This document shows positions 26,991 to 37,887 of a stretch of DNA of 64,000 nucleotides, piece by piece. The position numbers and the translations under genes are program-made. The stretch is from Tichowtungia aerotolerans. Its GTDB lineage: Bacteria; Verrucomicrobiota; Kiritimatiellia; Kiritimatiellales; Tichowtungiaceae. Each line of letters begins with the position of its first letter. The stretch's first letter is position 1. A model generated the notes under the pieces. That model saw only the letters and a list, made by a program, of their open reading frames with translations, made no database searches and was not told the origin of the DNA. The stretch lies in assembly GCF_009905215.1 (NCBI RefSeq), contig NZ_CP047593.1, positions 1,740,900 through 1,804,899 on the forward strand, in the 5' to 3' direction.

Positions 26991-27027
26991 CTTCAAGTGT
27001 CTGTCTGTTAAGTATTTGCATATAAAT

Positions 27028-27057
27028 TTATCCCATACATTTAAATGTATGGGATAA
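27028..27057. repeat. 30-bp perfect palindrome
   Basis: TTATCCCATACATTT is followed at once by its exact reverse complement, with no loop. It sits 38 bases after the tatD stop and before a bidirectional terminator. It could be a regulator site, a recombination or resolution site, or half of a cruciform terminator. Confidence 0.7.
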
Positions 27058-27065
27058 TCAGATAT

Positions 27066-27094
27066 AAAAAAACCGCCCGGTGAAGGGCGGTTTT
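27066..27094. terminator. Bidirectional terminator between tatD and rpsT
   Basis: AACCGCCC (27071-27078) pairs with GGGCGGTT (27085-27092) around a GGTGAA loop. A-rich sequence on the left and TTTT on the right allow it to work for both strands. A palindrome copy (27099-27117) separates it from rpsT. Confidence 0.85.
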
Positions 27095-27118
27095 CGTATT
27101 TTCCAAGGTTTGGAAAAC

Positions 27119-27385
27119 TTACGCTTCGAGCTTGCGAAGCGCTTCAGTCGCACGTTTTTTGCGGCGAATAGCGGTGTTCTTTGTGACAACACCGCGCTTT
27201 ACGGCCTTATCCAGCACCGAGCTGTATTCGCGCACCGCAACGCCGGCGGTTTCGGCAACGCCGGCTTCCAGCGCTTCACGCGCTTTGCGCCGGGCAGATC
27301 TCACGCGGGTTTTGACCGCGAGATTGCCGATGCGACGGCCCTCGGAAGAGCGCATTCTTTTCTTAGCACTTTTAATGTTCGGCAT
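27119..27385 (-). CDS. rpsT: 30S ribosomal protein S20
   Basis: An 88-residue basic protein starting MPNIKSAKKRMRSSEGRR, the usual S20 N-terminus, with AVKTRVRSARRKA and VTKNTAIRRKKR downstream. Length is normal. S20 binds 16S rRNA early in 30S assembly. It lies 25 bases after rpsU, so the two form a small ribosomal operon on the minus strand ending at the terminator near 27080. Confidence 0.97.
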   Translation of the reverse strand: MPNIKSAKKRMRSSEGRRIGNLAVKTRVRSARRKAREALEAGVAETAGVAVREYSSVLDKAVKRGVVTKNTAIRRKKRATEALRKLEA

Positions 27386-27410
27386 AATTTAAACCTCAAG
27401 TTGATTTGTT

Positions 27411-27617
27411 TTAACGGGACATGCGGCGTTCGCGCGCTGCGCGGGAACGGGCACGAGCCTGCTTCATACGGCGTTTGTCGCCCGGTTTTTCGTAATACCG
27501 GCGTCCACGCATTTCTTTCAGAATCCCCTCGCGGTCGAGGAGCTTTTTCAGGCGACGGAGTCCTTTTTCTACGGGTTCGCCGCGGCGGAGTTTTACTTCA
27601 CAAGTTGTACTGGCCAT
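27411..27617 (-). CDS. rpsU: 30S ribosomal protein S21
   Basis: A 68-residue basic protein starting MASTTCEVKLRRGEPVEKGL, the S21 pattern, with LKEMRGRRYYEKPGDKRR and an Arg-rich tail. S21 contacts the Shine-Dalgarno interaction region of the 30S platform. ATG 27617 is chosen over 27629 because family members begin near this residue and GAGGGGG lies upstream. Confidence 0.96.
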   Translation of the reverse strand: MASTTCEVKLRRGEPVEKGLRRLKKLLDREGILKEMRGRRYYEKPGDKRRMKQARARSRAARERRMSR

Positions 27618-27701
27618 TAATGTATTCACCCCCTCGATCTGTTCGAGGTTGATTTTTCAAAAGAGCGGAGAAATTAGGGTACTGCTGTGTGTTTGTCAAC
27701 A

Positions 27702-29243
27702 TCAGGTCAGTAGATTCTCGTCTTCCGGGTGATGTTTGGTTTTGAGCTTTTCAGGCCTCCACGGAACATGGCTGAGAATGAAAGAGAGCAGTCGGGTGAC
27801 GAACAGGATGCCGCCGCCGAAGAGAAGCAGGGCTTTGATTGGATAAGCGCCGTATGCCCGGGTGAAGTCCTCGAGCAGGGCGCCGACGAGCATGATCAGA
27901 AGGACGGCTGGGGTGATGACGCGAATGCAGATGTCCCAGACCGGCCAGAGGCGGATGCCGCCGGAGTTGTTGACGTGGCGACGCATGACCTGCGATTTGA
28001 GCAGCCAGCCGATCAGGATGCATTCGAGTATGCCACCGATGATCAGGGCGTAGTTGTTAATGAAGTGATCAGCAATGTCGAGAATCAGCAACCCGGCGCG
28101 GGTCGTGAACGGGATGGAGCCGATCAGTCCGAGAGAGCAGATGATGGTGGTGGCCTTTTGGCGGCTGATGACGAATTTATCGCAGATGGAGCAGCTGAAG
28201 GCTTCGGTTAGGGAAATCATGGATGAAATTCCGGCAACGATAAGGACGAGAAAGAAGAGAGCGCCGAAGAGCTGGTTGAGTATCGGGAGCTGGTTAATGG
28301 CTTCCGGATAGACCACGAAGGCGAGGCCGGGGCCGCTGGTGATGGCTTCGTCGAACGGAACTCCTTTGGCGTTTGCCATAAATCCGATGGTTCCGAAGAC
28401 GGCAAAGCCGGCGATGATGGAGTAGAGGCAGTTGAGTATACAGGTGGTCAGTGCGTTGCCGGTGATGTCGGTTTTTTTCGGCAGATAACTGGCGTAGGTA
28501 ATCATGATGCCGAAGCCGAGCGACAGGGTGAAGAAGATCTGTCCGAAGGCGGCGACCCAGACTTTGCGACCTTCGGCGGTGTTGAGGGCGATTTTTGAGA
28601 GATCTGCTTTGAGGTAAAACTCCCGGATGGCTTCCCGCGCACCGTCGAGTCTCAGGGACCAGCCGACGAGGATGAGCGTCAGAATGACCAGCAGCGGCAT
28701 GAAAATCATGCTGGCTTTTTCAATGCCGCGGCTGACTTCGCGGTAGCAGATGGTCCAGCAGATGGCCCAGGCCCCGGCGGTTGCGGCCAGAACGGGCCAC
28801 CGGATCCCGCCGAGGGTAAACGGGCTGTCACTGAGCTGGAGGAATTCACCAAAGAAGAAGCTTTGGGTGTCTGTTCCCCATCCCAGGGTCAGAGAGAGCC
28901 CGAAATAGTTGATGCACCAGCCGATGACGGCGGCATAAAAGAGGTTGATGCCGAAAAAGGCGACAACGGGCATCCACCAGCCCAGCGGCTCCCAGAGAGG
29001 GTTGATGCGCGCAAAGGCCAGCGGAGGGGAGGCTTTTTCGCGATGTCCCAGCGAATATTCGAGAATCATCAGCGGAACGCCGGCGCAGAGCAGGGCGACC
29101 AGATACGGAATCAGGAAAGCGCCGCCGCCGTTTTCATAGGCCATGTAGCTGAAGCGCCAGATGTTGCCCAGTCCAACCGCCGAACCGATCGCGGCCAGCA
29201 GAAAACCGATTTTGCTTCCCCACAAGCTTCGTTTTTCTGCCAT
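27702..29243 (-). CDS. Sodium-dependent transporter, NSS/SNF family
   Basis: A 513-residue membrane protein with about 12 transmembrane helices. TM1 carries the family motif GSAVGLGNIWRFSYMAYENG with sodium-site residues, and TM6 has SLGFGIMITYASYL. NSS proteins import amino acids or osmolytes with sodium; substrate cannot be set from sequence. The gene lies directly downstream of infA (9-base gap) on the same strand, so the two share transcription. Confidence 0.92.
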   Translation of the reverse strand: MAEKRSLWGSKIGFLLAAIGSAVGLGNIWRFSYMAYENGGGAFLIPYLVALLCAGVPLMILEYSLGHREKASPPLAFARINPLWEPLGWWMPVVAFFGINLFYAAVIGWCINYFGLSLTLGWGTDTQSFFFGEFLQLSDSPFTLGGIRWPVLAATAGAWAICWTICYREVSRGIEKASMIFMPLLVILTLILVGWSLRLDGAREAIREFYLKADLSKIALNTAEGRKVWVAAFGQIFFTLSLGFGIMITYASYLPKKTDITGNALTTCILNCLYSIIAGFAVFGTIGFMANAKGVPFDEAITSGPGLAFVVYPEAINQLPILNQLFGALFFLVLIVAGISSMISLTEAFSCSICDKFVISRQKATTIICSLGLIGSIPFTTRAGLLILDIADHFINNYALIIGGILECILIGWLLKSQVMRRHVNNSGGIRLWPVWDICIRVITPAVLLIMLVGALLEDFTRAYGAYPIKALLLFGGGILFVTRLLSFILSHVPWRPEKLKTKHHPEDENLLT

Positions 29244-29252
29244 GACTGCCTC

Positions 29253-29474
29253 TTAGTTGCGGTGTCGGAAGGTGATGCGTCCTTTGGTCAGGTCGTACGG
29301 AGACATTTCCACGGTAACGCGGTCTCCGACAGCAATGCGGATGAAGTATTTACGCATCTTTCCGGAAATGTGAGCCAGGATCACGTGTCCGTTTTCCAGT
29401 TTGACGTTATACATGGTGGCAGGAAGCACTTTTTCCACAACTCCCTCGAATTCGAGTACATCTTCTTTAGCCAT
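29253..29474 (-). CDS. infA: Translation initiation factor IF-1
   Basis: A 73-residue S1-like OB-fold protein. [38 protein letters not shown] and [19 protein letters not shown] match IF-1 throughout. It binds the A site of the 30S subunit during initiation. It is first in a unit with the NSS transporter and divergent from gpmI. Confidence 0.97.
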   Translation of the reverse strand: MAKEDVLEFEGVVEKVLPATMYNVKLENGHVILAHISGKMRKYFIRIAVGDRVTVEMSPYDLTKGRITFRHRN

Positions 29475-29630
29475 AGAGCCTTTTCCTTGGTTTGTTTCAG
29501 AAATATCAGGCCGATGCTACACGCCGATGTTTTCAATGCAAGTTTTTGGCACTTTGAACTTTAAGGCACTACCGGAGGGCGGTACCTTTCCAGCCCACGA
29601 AAGAAACTGCCTTTAATAAGGAATACTGTT

Positions 29631-31277
29631 ATGGAAGAGCTTAAAAAATCGACTGTTTTTGAAGGTCCGGAAGGCCCGGTAGTGCTTGTCATTATGGACG
29701 GGGTCGGAATCGGGAAAAATCCGGAAAGTGATTATGTGAAGATTGCCAGCACGCCCAATTTGGACTGGTTGCGCGAGAATGCAGTTTATACCGAAGTAAA
29801 AGCGCACGGCAAAGCTGTCGGCCTGCCGGATGACGGCGATATGGGGAATTCAGAAGTCGGCCACAACGCGATTGGATGCGGGCGCGTGTTCTCTCAAGGT
29901 GCGGCGCTGGTCGGCGATGCAATTAAAAGCGGATCAATGTTTGATGGTGCTGTCTGGAAAGAGCTGGTTGCCAATGCGGTTGAAAAAGATTCCGCATTGC
30001 ATTTTATCGGGCTGTTTTCCGATGGAAACGTTCATTCGAACCTGAACCATCTGGAAGCCATGCTGAAGAAAGCCAAAGAAGAGGGTGTCAAGAAAGCCCG
30101 TATTCATGCGCTGATTGATGGCCGCGATGTTCCGCCGACCTCTGCACTGGAGTATGTCGACCGCTTTGACGCGTTTCTGGCAGAGGTCAATGACGGCACC
30201 GTTGACTACTGCATCGCCTCCGGCGGCGGCCGTATGAACATCACCATGGACCGCTACGATGCGGACTGGAGCATGGTCGAGCGCGGCTGGAATGCTCATC
30301 TGAAGGCCGAAGGCCGCACGTTTGCCTCTATGCGCGAAGCGATCGAGACCTTCCGTGCTGAAAAACCCGGCATTCTGGACCAGGACCTGCCCGCCTTTGT
30401 CATCGAACGCGACGGTGCCCCGGTTGGTCCGATTATTGACGGCGACTCGGTCATTTTCTTCAACTTCCGCGGCGACCGCTCGCTGGAGATCACCAAAGCA
30501 TTTGAAGCGGACGAGCTGACCGAGTTTGATCGCGGTCCTAAACCGGATGTGATTTATGCGGGGATGATGCAGTATGACGGCGACCTCGATGTTCCGAAAA
30601 AATATCTGGTTTCCCCGCCGGCGATTGACCGCACCATGAGCGAGTACCTTTCCGCATCCGGCGTAAAACAGTTTGCCGTTTCGGAAACGCAGAAATACGG
30701 TCACGTGACCTACTTCTTCAACGGCAACAACTCCGGTAAATTTGAAACCGAAACGTGGAAAGAAATTCCTTCCGACGTCTGCCCGTTTGAAGATGCGCCG
30801 CGCATGAAAGCCGATGAAATTACGGAAGAGGTGGTTGCTGCTATTAAAAGCGGTGAATACAAATTTATTCGCCTCAACTACCCCAACGGTGACATGGTTG
30901 GGCATACCGGCGTTGTTTCCGCAGTCAGAGTTGCTGTGGAAGCTGTGGACGAAGGTGTTGGCAAAATCATGGAAGCGTTGAAGGAAGCCAACGGCATCAT
31001 GGTTTGCTCTGCGGACCATGGTAACTCCGACGATATGTGCGAACTGGATAAGAAAACCTTTGAACTGAAGCTGGACGACGAAGGAAAGTGCAAGCCCAAA
31101 ACCGCGCACTCCCTCAATCCGGTTCCGGCGATTGTTTTTGACCCGTCCGGAGTTTCCAACGCTCGGAAAGCGGATGTTGAGGATGCGGGAATTGCCAATC
31201 TGGCCGCGACCTGCATTACGCTCCTCGGCTACGAGCCCCCTGCGGATTACACCCCGTCGCTGGTAACCGTCGGTTAA
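29631..31277 (+). CDS. gpmI: 2,3-bisphosphoglycerate-independent phosphoglycerate mutase
   Basis: A 548-residue iPGAM of the alkaline phosphatase superfamily, converting 3- to 2-phosphoglycerate in glycolysis. The metal aspartate is in VLVIMDGVGIG and the phosphate-carrying Ser74 in GDMGNSEVGHNAIG; later metal ligands appear in RGDRS, CSADHGNSDDM and KTAHSLNPVP. AAGGAATACTGTT precedes the ATG. Codon use is typical of the highly expressed genes here. It is a single gene, with two palindrome copies after the stop. Confidence 0.96.
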   Translation: MEELKKSTVFEGPEGPVVLVIMDGVGIGKNPESDYVKIASTPNLDWLRENAVYTEVKAHGKAVGLPDDGDMGNSEVGHNAIGCGRVFSQGAALVGDAIKSGSMFDGAVWKELVANAVEKDSALHFIGLFSDGNVHSNLNHLEAMLKKAKEEGVKKARIHALIDGRDVPPTSALEYVDRFDAFLAEVNDGTVDYCIASGGGRMNITMDRYDADWSMVERGWNAHLKAEGRTFASMREAIETFRAEKPGILDQDLPAFVIERDGAPVGPIIDGDSVIFFNFRGDRSLEITKAFEADELTEFDRGPKPDVIYAGMMQYDGDLDVPKKYLVSPPAIDRTMSEYLSASGVKQFAVSETQKYGHVTYFFNGNNSGKFETETWKEIPSDVCPFEDAPRMKADEITEEVVAAIKSGEYKFIRLNYPNGDMVGHTGVVSAVRVAVEAVDEGVGKIMEALKEANGIMVCSADHGNSDDMCELDKKTFELKLDDEGKCKPKTAHSLNPVPAIVFDPSGVSNARKADVEDAGIANLAATCITLLGYEPPADYTPSLVTVG

Positions 31278-31337
31278 TTCCAGACTCTGGAAAAAAACCG
31301 CCGGCTTCAGCGAGAGCTGTTTCCAAACCTTGGAAAG
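31278..31337. repeat. Two copies of the dispersed palindrome downstream of gpmI
   Basis: TTCCAGACTCTGGAA (31278-31292) begins right at the gpmI stop and TTCCAAACCTTGGAA lies at 31321-31335. No ordinary terminator with a T run is visible here, so the pair may serve the 3' end of the transcript. Confidence 0.75.
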
Positions 31338-31472
31338 CAGCGTTCTTCAGGCCGGTTCTTCGGGGGCAAATTTCCTGAATATTGCGGTTTACAAGGGAGG
31401 GGGCGCTCTGTATATTGCGGCGCTCAAATAGAGACAGACAAAAAAGTAAGAGTTTTATAGAAGGAGCCTACA

Positions 31473-31736
31473 GTGGATCAGGCAGCTACAGCGGAAATCA
31501 AAAAAGAGTACCAGAAAAATGATCGCGACACCGGTTCGGTGGAAGTGCAGGTTGCACTGCTGTCCAGCCGTATCGCAGAATTGACCGAGCACCTCAAGGT
31601 GCACAAGAAAGACCACAGCTCGCGCCGTGGCCTGATTACAATGGTCAATAAACGCCGCAAATTACTTAGTTATCTGACGAAAAAAGATGCCGCGCGCTAT
31701 CAGGAATTGATCAAGCGCCTTGGCCTCCGTCGCTAA
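31473..31736 (+). CDS. rpsO: 30S ribosomal protein S15
   Basis: An 87-residue S15, with [39 protein letters not shown] and [11 protein letters not shown]. It starts with GTG after AAGGAGCC. S15 organises the 16S central domain. It precedes pnp as in most bacteria, separated by 160 bases with several hairpins. Confidence 0.97.
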   Translation: MDQAATAEIKKEYQKNDRDTGSVEVQVALLSSRIAELTEHLKVHKKDHSSRRGLITMVNKRRKLLSYLTKKDAARYQELIKRLGLRR

Positions 31737-31750
31737 GTACACGCCACGCC

Positions 31751-31830
31751 AGCCCCGCACTTCTGCGGGGCTGTCTTGTTTAACGCCTGTTTCACAGGCG
31801 AGAACCGCCCCGGTTTGGGGTTTTTCCACG
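31751..31830 (+). terminator. Hairpins between rpsO and pnp
   Basis: AGCCCCGCA pairs with TGCGGGGCT (31751-31772) and is followed by GTCTTGTTT, a likely partial terminator. GCCTGTTTCACAGGC (31786-31800) and CCCCGGTTTGGGG then TTTTT (31808-31825) follow. In other bacteria this interval holds RNase III sites for PNPase autoregulation. Confidence 0.65.
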
Positions 31831-31895
31831 TTACAGAGGTTTATGCATCCGGCCTCGCTGGCTCCCGGAAGTAATGGATGCAGAAGGTAAAAGAA

Positions 31896-34016
31896 ATGAA
31901 AGATACAGTAAAAGTAGAGTTCGAAGTCGGCGGCATGCCGATGAGCTTTGAATCCGGAGTTCTCGCCCAGCAGGCTGCTGGCGCCGTCTCCTGCCAGTTC
32001 GGCGGCAACGTCGTCTTCTCGGCGGTCACTGCCGCCAAAGAGCCGCGCGAAGGATGCGACTTCTTCCCGCTTCAGGTTGAGTACCGCGAAAAATTCTATG
32101 CCGCGGGTCGTTTCCCCGGTGGATACTTCAAACGTGAGTCCCGTCCTTCCGAACAGGAAATCCTGACCGCCCGCGTAACCGACCGTCCGATTCGTACACT
32201 TTTCCCGGAAGGGTTCTACTGCGAAGTGCAGATCAATAACATGCTGATGGCCTCTGACTGCACCCGCGAGTGCGACTTCCTCAGCATTAACGCCTCCAGT
32301 GCCGCGCTTATGCTCACCGACCTGCCGTTCGGCGGCCCGATCGGCGGCGTGCGCATCGCCCGCATCAACGGCGAATTCGTTGTCAACCCGACGCACGATG
32401 ACATGCTGAAGAGTGATCTCGACCTCACTTACGTCGGTACCGCCGACAAAACCATGATGATCGAAGGCTCTGCCGAAGAAATCAGCGAAGCAGACTTCAT
32501 TGCTGCGATGAAAACCGCGCACGAAGCCATTCAGCCGATTATCGCCGCTCAGTTCGAACTGCGCAAACAGCTTGGCCTGCCGGAATGGAAAGTTGAACTT
32601 CCCGCCAAAGACACTACGCTGCTCGACAAAGCACGCGAAATCGGTGCCGACAAGCTCAGCGATATCCTGATCGAAGGCGATAAGCTGAAACGTCAGAACG
32701 CAGTCAACGGCCTTAAAGCTGAAATCAAAGAACAGATGGTTGAACTCTTCCCGGAAATGACCGAGGACGAATACTTCCATGCTTTCCACGAGCTCGAAAT
32801 TGAAGTGACCCGCGAAAACGTGCTCACCAAGAAGATGCGCATCGGCAAACGCGGTTTCGATAAAATTCGCGAGCTGAAAGCTCAGGTTGGCATCCTGCCG
32901 CGCGTTCATGGCTCCGCCATTTTCAACCGCGGCGAAACTCAGGCGCTTGCAACCGTCACCCTCGGCCCGAAAAAAGATTCGCAGTCGATGGACGCTGTGA
33001 CCGGCGGACCGAACGAAAAAAGCTTCATGCTGCATTACAACTTCCCGCCCTACAGTGTCGGTGAGTGTGGACGCCTTGGGTTTACCGGTCGCCGCGAAAT
33101 CGGTCATGGTAACCTGGCTGAACGCAGTCTCGTTCCGATCCTGCCGAAAGACTATCCCTACGCAGTGCGCGTTGTGTCCGAAATCATGGGATCCAACGGG
33201 TCTTCCTCCATGGCCTCCGCCTGTGTTGGTACGCTCGCTCTCATGGACGCGGGTGTTCCGATCAAAGCGCCGGTTGCCGGAATCTCTGTCGGCCTTTTCA
33301 CTAAAGGGGAGCAGTCTGACCTCGTGATCGATATTCTCGGAACTGAAGACCACTGCGGCGACATGGATTTTAAGGTTGTTGGAACCCGCGAAGGAATTAC
33401 TTCCTTCCAGGTCGACCTCAAAATTCCGGGTCTCAACTGGGACCAGGTCACCGGCGCTTTCGAAATGGCCCGCAAAGGTCGCCTCGAAATTCTCGACTTC
33501 ATGCAGACCGTTATCGACGCTCCGCGCTCAGAGATGAGCGAACATGCTCCGCGCGTTGAAATGATCAAAATCGATCCGGAAAAGATCGGTGCCCTGATCG
33601 GTCCAGGCGGCAAAGTCATCCGCGGCATTACAGAAACCTACGGCGTGCAGATTGACGTTGAAGAGGACGGAACCGTCAGCATCTTCAGCAACGACGGCAT
33701 TGCCATGAAAGGCGCTCTCAAAGAAGTCAACGGCATCACTGCCGAAGCTGAAATCGGTAAGCTCTACGAAGGAACCGTCAAAACCATCCGCGACTTCGGT
33801 GCCTTTGTTGAAGTGCTGCCGGGTAAAGACGGCCTCGTGCACATTTCCGAACTCGCTGACTTCCGCGTCGGTAAAGTGGAAGACATCTGCAAAGAGGGCG
33901 ACACCATGTGGGTCAAGGTTCTCGATGTGGACCGCGACGGTAAAATCCGCCTCAGCCGCAAAGCGGCCATGGCAGAGATGGACGCCGAAGCCAATGAAGA
34001 AGAGACGGGCGAATAA
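31896..34016 (+). CDS. pnp: Polyribonucleotide nucleotidyltransferase (PNPase)
   Basis: A 706-residue 3'-5' phosphorolytic exoribonuclease. Two RNase PH domains flank a helical region; the first includes [21 protein letters not shown] and the second [18 protein letters not shown] and the catalytic DxxGxxD-type aspartates near [13 protein letters not shown] domain ([14 protein letters not shown]) and an S1 domain ([17 protein letters not shown]) close the protein. ATG 31896 follows AAGGT; an in-frame ATG at 31878 is an alternative. It acts in mRNA decay, likely with the helicase at 2027. Confidence 0.97.
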   Translation: MKDTVKVEFEVGGMPMSFESGVLAQQAAGAVSCQFGGNVVFSAVTAAKEPREGCDFFPLQVEYREKFYAAGRFPGGYFKRESRPSEQEILTARVTDRPIRTLFPEGFYCEVQINNMLMASDCTRECDFLSINASSAALMLTDLPFGGPIGGVRIARINGEFVVNPTHDDMLKSDLDLTYVGTADKTMMIEGSAEEISEADFIAAMKTAHEAIQPIIAAQFELRKQLGLPEWKVELPAKDTTLLDKAREIGADKLSDILIEGDKLKRQNAVNGLKAEIKEQMVELFPEMTEDEYFHAFHELEIEVTRENVLTKKMRIGKRGFDKIRELKAQVGILPRVHGSAIFNRGETQALATVTLGPKKDSQSMDAVTGGPNEKSFMLHYNFPPYSVGECGRLGFTGRREIGHGNLAERSLVPILPKDYPYAVRVVSEIMGSNGSSSMASACVGTLALMDAGVPIKAPVAGISVGLFTKGEQSDLVIDILGTEDHCGDMDFKVVGTREGITSFQVDLKIPGLNWDQVTGAFEMARKGRLEILDFMQTVIDAPRSEMSEHAPRVEMIKIDPEKIGALIGPGGKVIRGITETYGVQIDVEEDGTVSIFSNDGIAMKGALKEVNGITAEAEIGKLYEGTVKTIRDFGAFVEVLPGKDGLVHISELADFRVGKVEDICKEGDTMWVKVLDVDRDGKIRLSRKAAMAEMDAEANEEETGE

Positions 34017-34038
34017 GCTTTTTCTTTTCTCATGCAAA

Positions 34039-34068
34039 AGCCCTTCCGCACGCGGGAGGGCTTTTTTT
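34039..34068 (+). terminator. Rho-independent terminator of pnp
   Basis: AGCCCTTCCGC pairs with GCGGGAGGGCT around AC and is followed by seven T. A palindrome copy (34071-34087) sits immediately after. Confidence 0.88.
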
Positions 34069-34110
34069 GTTTTCCAAGGGATGGAAACTGCTGGAACAGG
34101 CTGAGCCCGC

Positions 34111-37100
34111 TTATTCTGTGAGGCTGACTTTGATCTGATAAAAACCGGATTCTCCGGTGGTGTGAAGAGTGTCGGTCCAGCTGTTGGCCGGCGCGTCTAC
34201 GACGGAGATCGGCAGAAAGTCGTCATCCAGAGATGCGGCCCAAAGAATGGTGTAGGTGCGTCCGGAAACCGCGTTCCAGTTCAGCACATAGTGTCCGTTA
34301 CCGTCGATTTGTGTCTCGGTGATCATAAAAAAGATATTTTTATCGGTCATGTCGGTTCCCGCGATAATTTCTGCGGCATTGATGATCCGGTCTCCGTCAT
34401 CATCGGCGTCGGGGTTCACGACTTCGCAGGTTCCGACGGTACGATCTCTGGACGTGCGCGCAAGCAGGTGGGTGTCGCCAGATTCGGTCCAGAGCATGAC
34501 AATGGGCGTATCGGCGTCTGAACGGATGTTTTCGAAGCTGATCTGCATCCAGCGACTGCCGTTGGACAGCTCATACAGGTTGGCGTAGTGCAGGCCGGGA
34601 AAGTTATTGGTGATACTGCTTTCCGTAGCTACGGAAAGCTGTTCCGCGGTGATGGTTCTGCCTTCATCCGGCATTTCGATTTTCCATGTGCTGTCTTCCT
34701 CCCACAGGAGAATTTCCGGGTTTGAGCGGATGGAGGCGGAGCTGTTGTACGATGTCTGCCGCCACCATTCCCCGTTTTGAAGATGCAGGAATTCGCCGGT
34801 TCCGAAACCGTAAAATTTACCGTTGATGGAGGTGCGGATGACGTCTGCGAGCTGCTGCACCTCCACGTATCCGGGGGCGCCGGAACCTTCAATGTACATG
34901 CGCCATGTTCCGGTCTGCAGATAGTTGGTGAGTGTGACGGTCGGGCGGTAGAGGGTTTCGATGGAACTGTCGGCAGTGGTCTGTTGCCAGAACTCGCCGT
35001 TGGCTAAGGCAAAGACTTGACCCTTGTTCCAGCCGCGGAAGTAGCCGTCAATTTCTGTAGGAGTCATGCCGGCGTTTCTGACAACCGTTTTGGAGACTTC
35101 GCAGGTGCCGATGAGGGCATTATAGCGGTCAAGAAAGCGTATGAACGTAGTTCCGTTTTCCGTCCATCGCCATGCGGTGACCGGAGCGGCGGAAGAGTTG
35201 ACGTTTTCATAGTTAATCTGTTCCCAAACGGTTCCGTCTTCGAGTTGATAGATATTACCGTTGTGCAATCCGGAGAAGGTGCTGATAAGCATGCTCTCTG
35301 TCACGTTGATCTGTTCAACGGTAGTGTAACTGGCGACATCTTCAATAAACATCCGGTCTTTGCCCAGGACATTGGTGACCGTGACTTCCGGTTTCCAAAG
35401 TCTGGAGCTGAGTGTTTCTCCTGCCCCTCCGGTATTGCGCCAGAACTGCCCGTTGCCCAGTTTGACAATGGTGTCCGGTTGCCATCCGTAGAAATATCCG
35501 TCTATATTGGCGCTTCTGGAAACGGTCAGGTCAATCAGCTTTGTGGTTGTTCCGGCATCCCCGGATGCGAAAAAGCTGATTGTGTAGACTCCGGATGCCG
35601 GATTGTTCCAGCTGAAGACGCTGGACACGCTGTTGGTCCCTGTGGCCGGATTAAAAGATGCACTCACCGGTAGATTGGTTGCCGAAATGGTAATTTCATC
35701 TGTACGTACGGTGTTGACTGCGGTGACGATCAGGCTGAGTTCTGTGCCGGGGAAAATAAACGTATCTTCCAAGCCTTGGAACTGCGGTTTCGGACCGTGT
35801 TCTCCCGGGGTCATGCTGTTGGTGCTTGCGCCGGTGGTAATGGACCATTCCGAGGCGGTCCAAGTGGGGTTCGGTTCCAGTATATCGTTGTTTCGTACGG
35901 CCCGGCTGTCTTCATAGTCCCACTCGGTATCGGTTCCGTCGATGTCGAGTTCCCCATAGATATCCACGAGCGTTCCGGAATCATGATCCCCACCGATATA
36001 TAGGAAATATACATCATCGCCGTTTCCGCTTACTGAGCTGCTTTCCTGATCCGGCGTAGTGCCGTAGGCCGCTTCAAAATCAGCAGCACTGTTGGCAATG
36101 ACCCAGGTGGAAGCTGGAGCAATGGAGCCGGTCAGAGATAGGTCGCCCCAGGAGCTTCCTCCATTAACCTGTTTGCTGAGAACCCATTCATCAGCACTCA
36201 GGTCGATGGTGTTGGTCCCTGCGTTGTAGAGTTCAACAAAGCGGTATGCGTCGCCACCGTCATCGCCGGGGTCCGCAATTTCTGAAAACATGAGCCGGGG
36301 TTTTTCAAGGACGGTGATGGTAACGGTTTCGCTGTCTGATCCGTCTTTGTCTGTCGCGAAAAACGTTACCAGATATTGACCGGCCGGAGCTGCAGTGCTC
36401 CATGTGAATGTGTTGTTTGTGAAAACGGCTCCGAGCGGCAGATTTAGTGCGCTGTATGAGATGGCATCTCCATCTGAAAGATCGGACGCAGAGATGGGGA
36501 AGGAGATGGTCCCGCCTTCCATTCCTCCCTGGTTTCCGATGACACTGAGCACCGGCGGCACATGATAGGCTGCGCCGGGATCCATATCGTTTGTTGTTGC
36601 TCCGCCGACAATCGTCCACTCGGAGGCGATCCATGTTGCGGCCGGTCCTGTTGCCGAATGGTTACGGACGGCTCGGCTGTCGGTGTATTCCCATTGGGTG
36701 TCAGTTCCGTCGGTGTCGAACTCACCGTAAATATCCATGAGTGTTCCGGACGAATGATCTCCGCCGGAATAAAGGAAATAGGCATCATCCCCGGTTCCGC
36801 TGATATCGTTGTCGGACTGGTCCGGCGCAACTCCGTATGCTTCCTGGAATTTGGAAGAGCTGTATGCAACCACCCATGTTCCGCCGGCAGGGAGGGTTCC
36901 CGAGAGCGCCACATCGTTCCACGAATCTCCGTTTACCTGTTTGCTCAGAGTCCATCTGCCGGCATTCAGATCGACCGTTTCATTTCCTGCATTATAGATT
37001 TCCACAAAGCGGTAATCGCCGCCGCCGGTTCCGGCAGGGTCGGCCACCTCGGTGATCATCAGTATGGGTCGTTCTGAGACCGTAATGGAAATGGTTTTGC

Positions 37101-37824
37101 TGTCTGATCCGTCTTTGTCGGTTGCAAAAAAGGTGACGGAATAGACTCCGGCCGGTGCGGCGACCGCCCAGTTGAAGGTATTAGAGACCGTGCCGGCGTT
37201 TGTGGCCGTGTTAAACCCCGAGCCGGGCGGCAGGTTGCTTGCGGAAAGAGTGATGAGATCATTGTCTGTATCGGTGGCCCAGACCGGGACGCTCAGTGAA
37301 TTGCTGATTGCAATTGAAATGTCTGAGAGCGAGGACAGTACCGGCGGAATGTTTGTCGGCGAAGGGCCGTTGTCTTCTGCGGAGACGTCATCAATATACA
37401 GATATCCCGAACCGCTTTTTTGAAACCTGACATAAATCGTTTCAGGGGAGGAGAGCGTGATGATGTGTTCATTCCACTGTTCGGTGTTTCCGGAAAACGG
37501 ACTGCCGGTAACAGCTGTCCACGGTCCGGAGATGCCGGGTGATGTTTCAATGATAATATCTGGATCGGCGGAGGTGGTGTATGTCCAGCAGGTCAGGACC
37601 TGTGCATTGGTGAGCGGAGGAGTGATCAGATAATCCGTGGCGGCACTCAGGTAGACGCTGTTGGTTCCCTCATGAGCATATGCGGTTTTTTGATCTGCAG
37701 AGTTCTGAGTCCATCCGGAGGGCGGAAAGGTTTCTTCAAAGGATTCCTTCAGAATTATTTCCGCCGAAACACCGCCGCCGAGAACAACAGCGATGAACAG
37801 CAGGGGGTGAAGCCTTTTCTTCAT
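34111..37824 (-). CDS. Giant exported protein with lamin-tail and Ig-like domains (paralog 1)
   Basis: A 1237-residue secreted protein. The signal peptide is [20 protein letters not shown]. Then come a jelly-roll-like segment (about 25-145), cadherin/He_PIG-type Ig repeats with [16 protein letters not shown] twice, and two lamin-tail domains beginning [20 protein letters not shown] and [21 protein letters not shown] middle region has four repeats of about 100 residues with [16 protein letters not shown] and similar. An EF-hand-like [20 protein letters not shown] and a beta domain end the protein. ATG 37824 is preferred over 37854. It is probably a surface adhesin or substrate-binding protein. 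It shares the architecture of the next gene. Confidence 0.82.
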   Translation of the reverse strand: MKKRLHPLLFIAVVLGGGVSAEIILKESFEETFPPSGWTQNSADQKTAYAHEGTNSVYLSAATDYLITPPLTNAQVLTCWTYTTSADPDIIIETSPGISGPWTAVTGSPFSGNTEQWNEHIITLSSPETIYVRFQKSGSGYLYIDDVSAEDNGPSPTNIPPVLSSLSDISIAISNSLSVPVWATDTDNDLITLSASNLPPGSGFNTATNAGTVSNTFNWAVAAPAGVYSVTFFATDKDGSDSKTISITVSERPILMITEVADPAGTGGGDYRFVEIYNAGNETVDLNAGRWTLSKQVNGDSWNDVALSGTLPAGGTWVVAYSSSKFQEAYGVAPDQSDNDISGTGDDAYFLYSGGDHSSGTLMDIYGEFDTDGTDTQWEYTDSRAVRNHSATGPAATWIASEWTIVGGATTNDMDPGAAYHVPPVLSVIGNQGGMEGGTISFPISASDLSDGDAISYSALNLPLGAVFTNNTFTWSTAAPAGQYLVTFFATDKDGSDSETVTITVLEKPRLMFSEIADPGDDGGDAYRFVELYNAGTNTIDLSADEWVLSKQVNGGSSWGDLSLTGSIAPASTWVIANSAADFEAAYGTTPDQESSSVSGNGDDVYFLYIGGDHDSGTLVDIYGELDIDGTDTEWDYEDSRAVRNNDILEPNPTWTASEWSITTGASTNSMTPGEHGPKPQFQGLEDTFIFPGTELSLIVTAVNTVRTDEITISATNLPVSASFNPATGTNSVSSVFSWNNPASGVYTISFFASGDAGTTTKLIDLTVSRSANIDGYFYGWQPDTIVKLGNGQFWRNTGGAGETLSSRLWKPEVTVTNVLGKDRMFIEDVASYTTVEQINVTESMLISTFSGLHNGNIYQLEDGTVWEQINYENVNSSAAPVTAWRWTENGTTFIRFLDRYNALIGTCEVSKTVVRNAGMTPTEIDGYFRGWNKGQVFALANGEFWQQTTADSSIETLYRPTVTLTNYLQTGTWRMYIEGSGAPGYVEVQQLADVIRTSINGKFYGFGTGEFLHLQNGEWWRQTSYNSSASIRSNPEILLWEEDSTWKIEMPDEGRTITAEQLSVATESSITNNFPGLHYANLYELSNGSRWMQISFENIRSDADTPIVMLWTESGDTHLLARTSRDRTVGTCEVVNPDADDDGDRIINAAEIIAGTDMTDKNIFFMITETQIDGNGHYVLNWNAVSGRTYTILWAASLDDDFLPISVVDAPANSWTDTLHTTGESGFYQIKVSLTE

Positions 37825-37887
37825 ATGTTTCCAAATATTGGAACTTTTTCTCAAATGTTTTCCTGTCTTCGGAAAACCAGTTGTCGG

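Noticed and set aside
31662-33353. 563-codon minus-strand frame opposite pnp
   Set aside because: Antisense shadow of pnp caused by high-GC third positions; no known domain.
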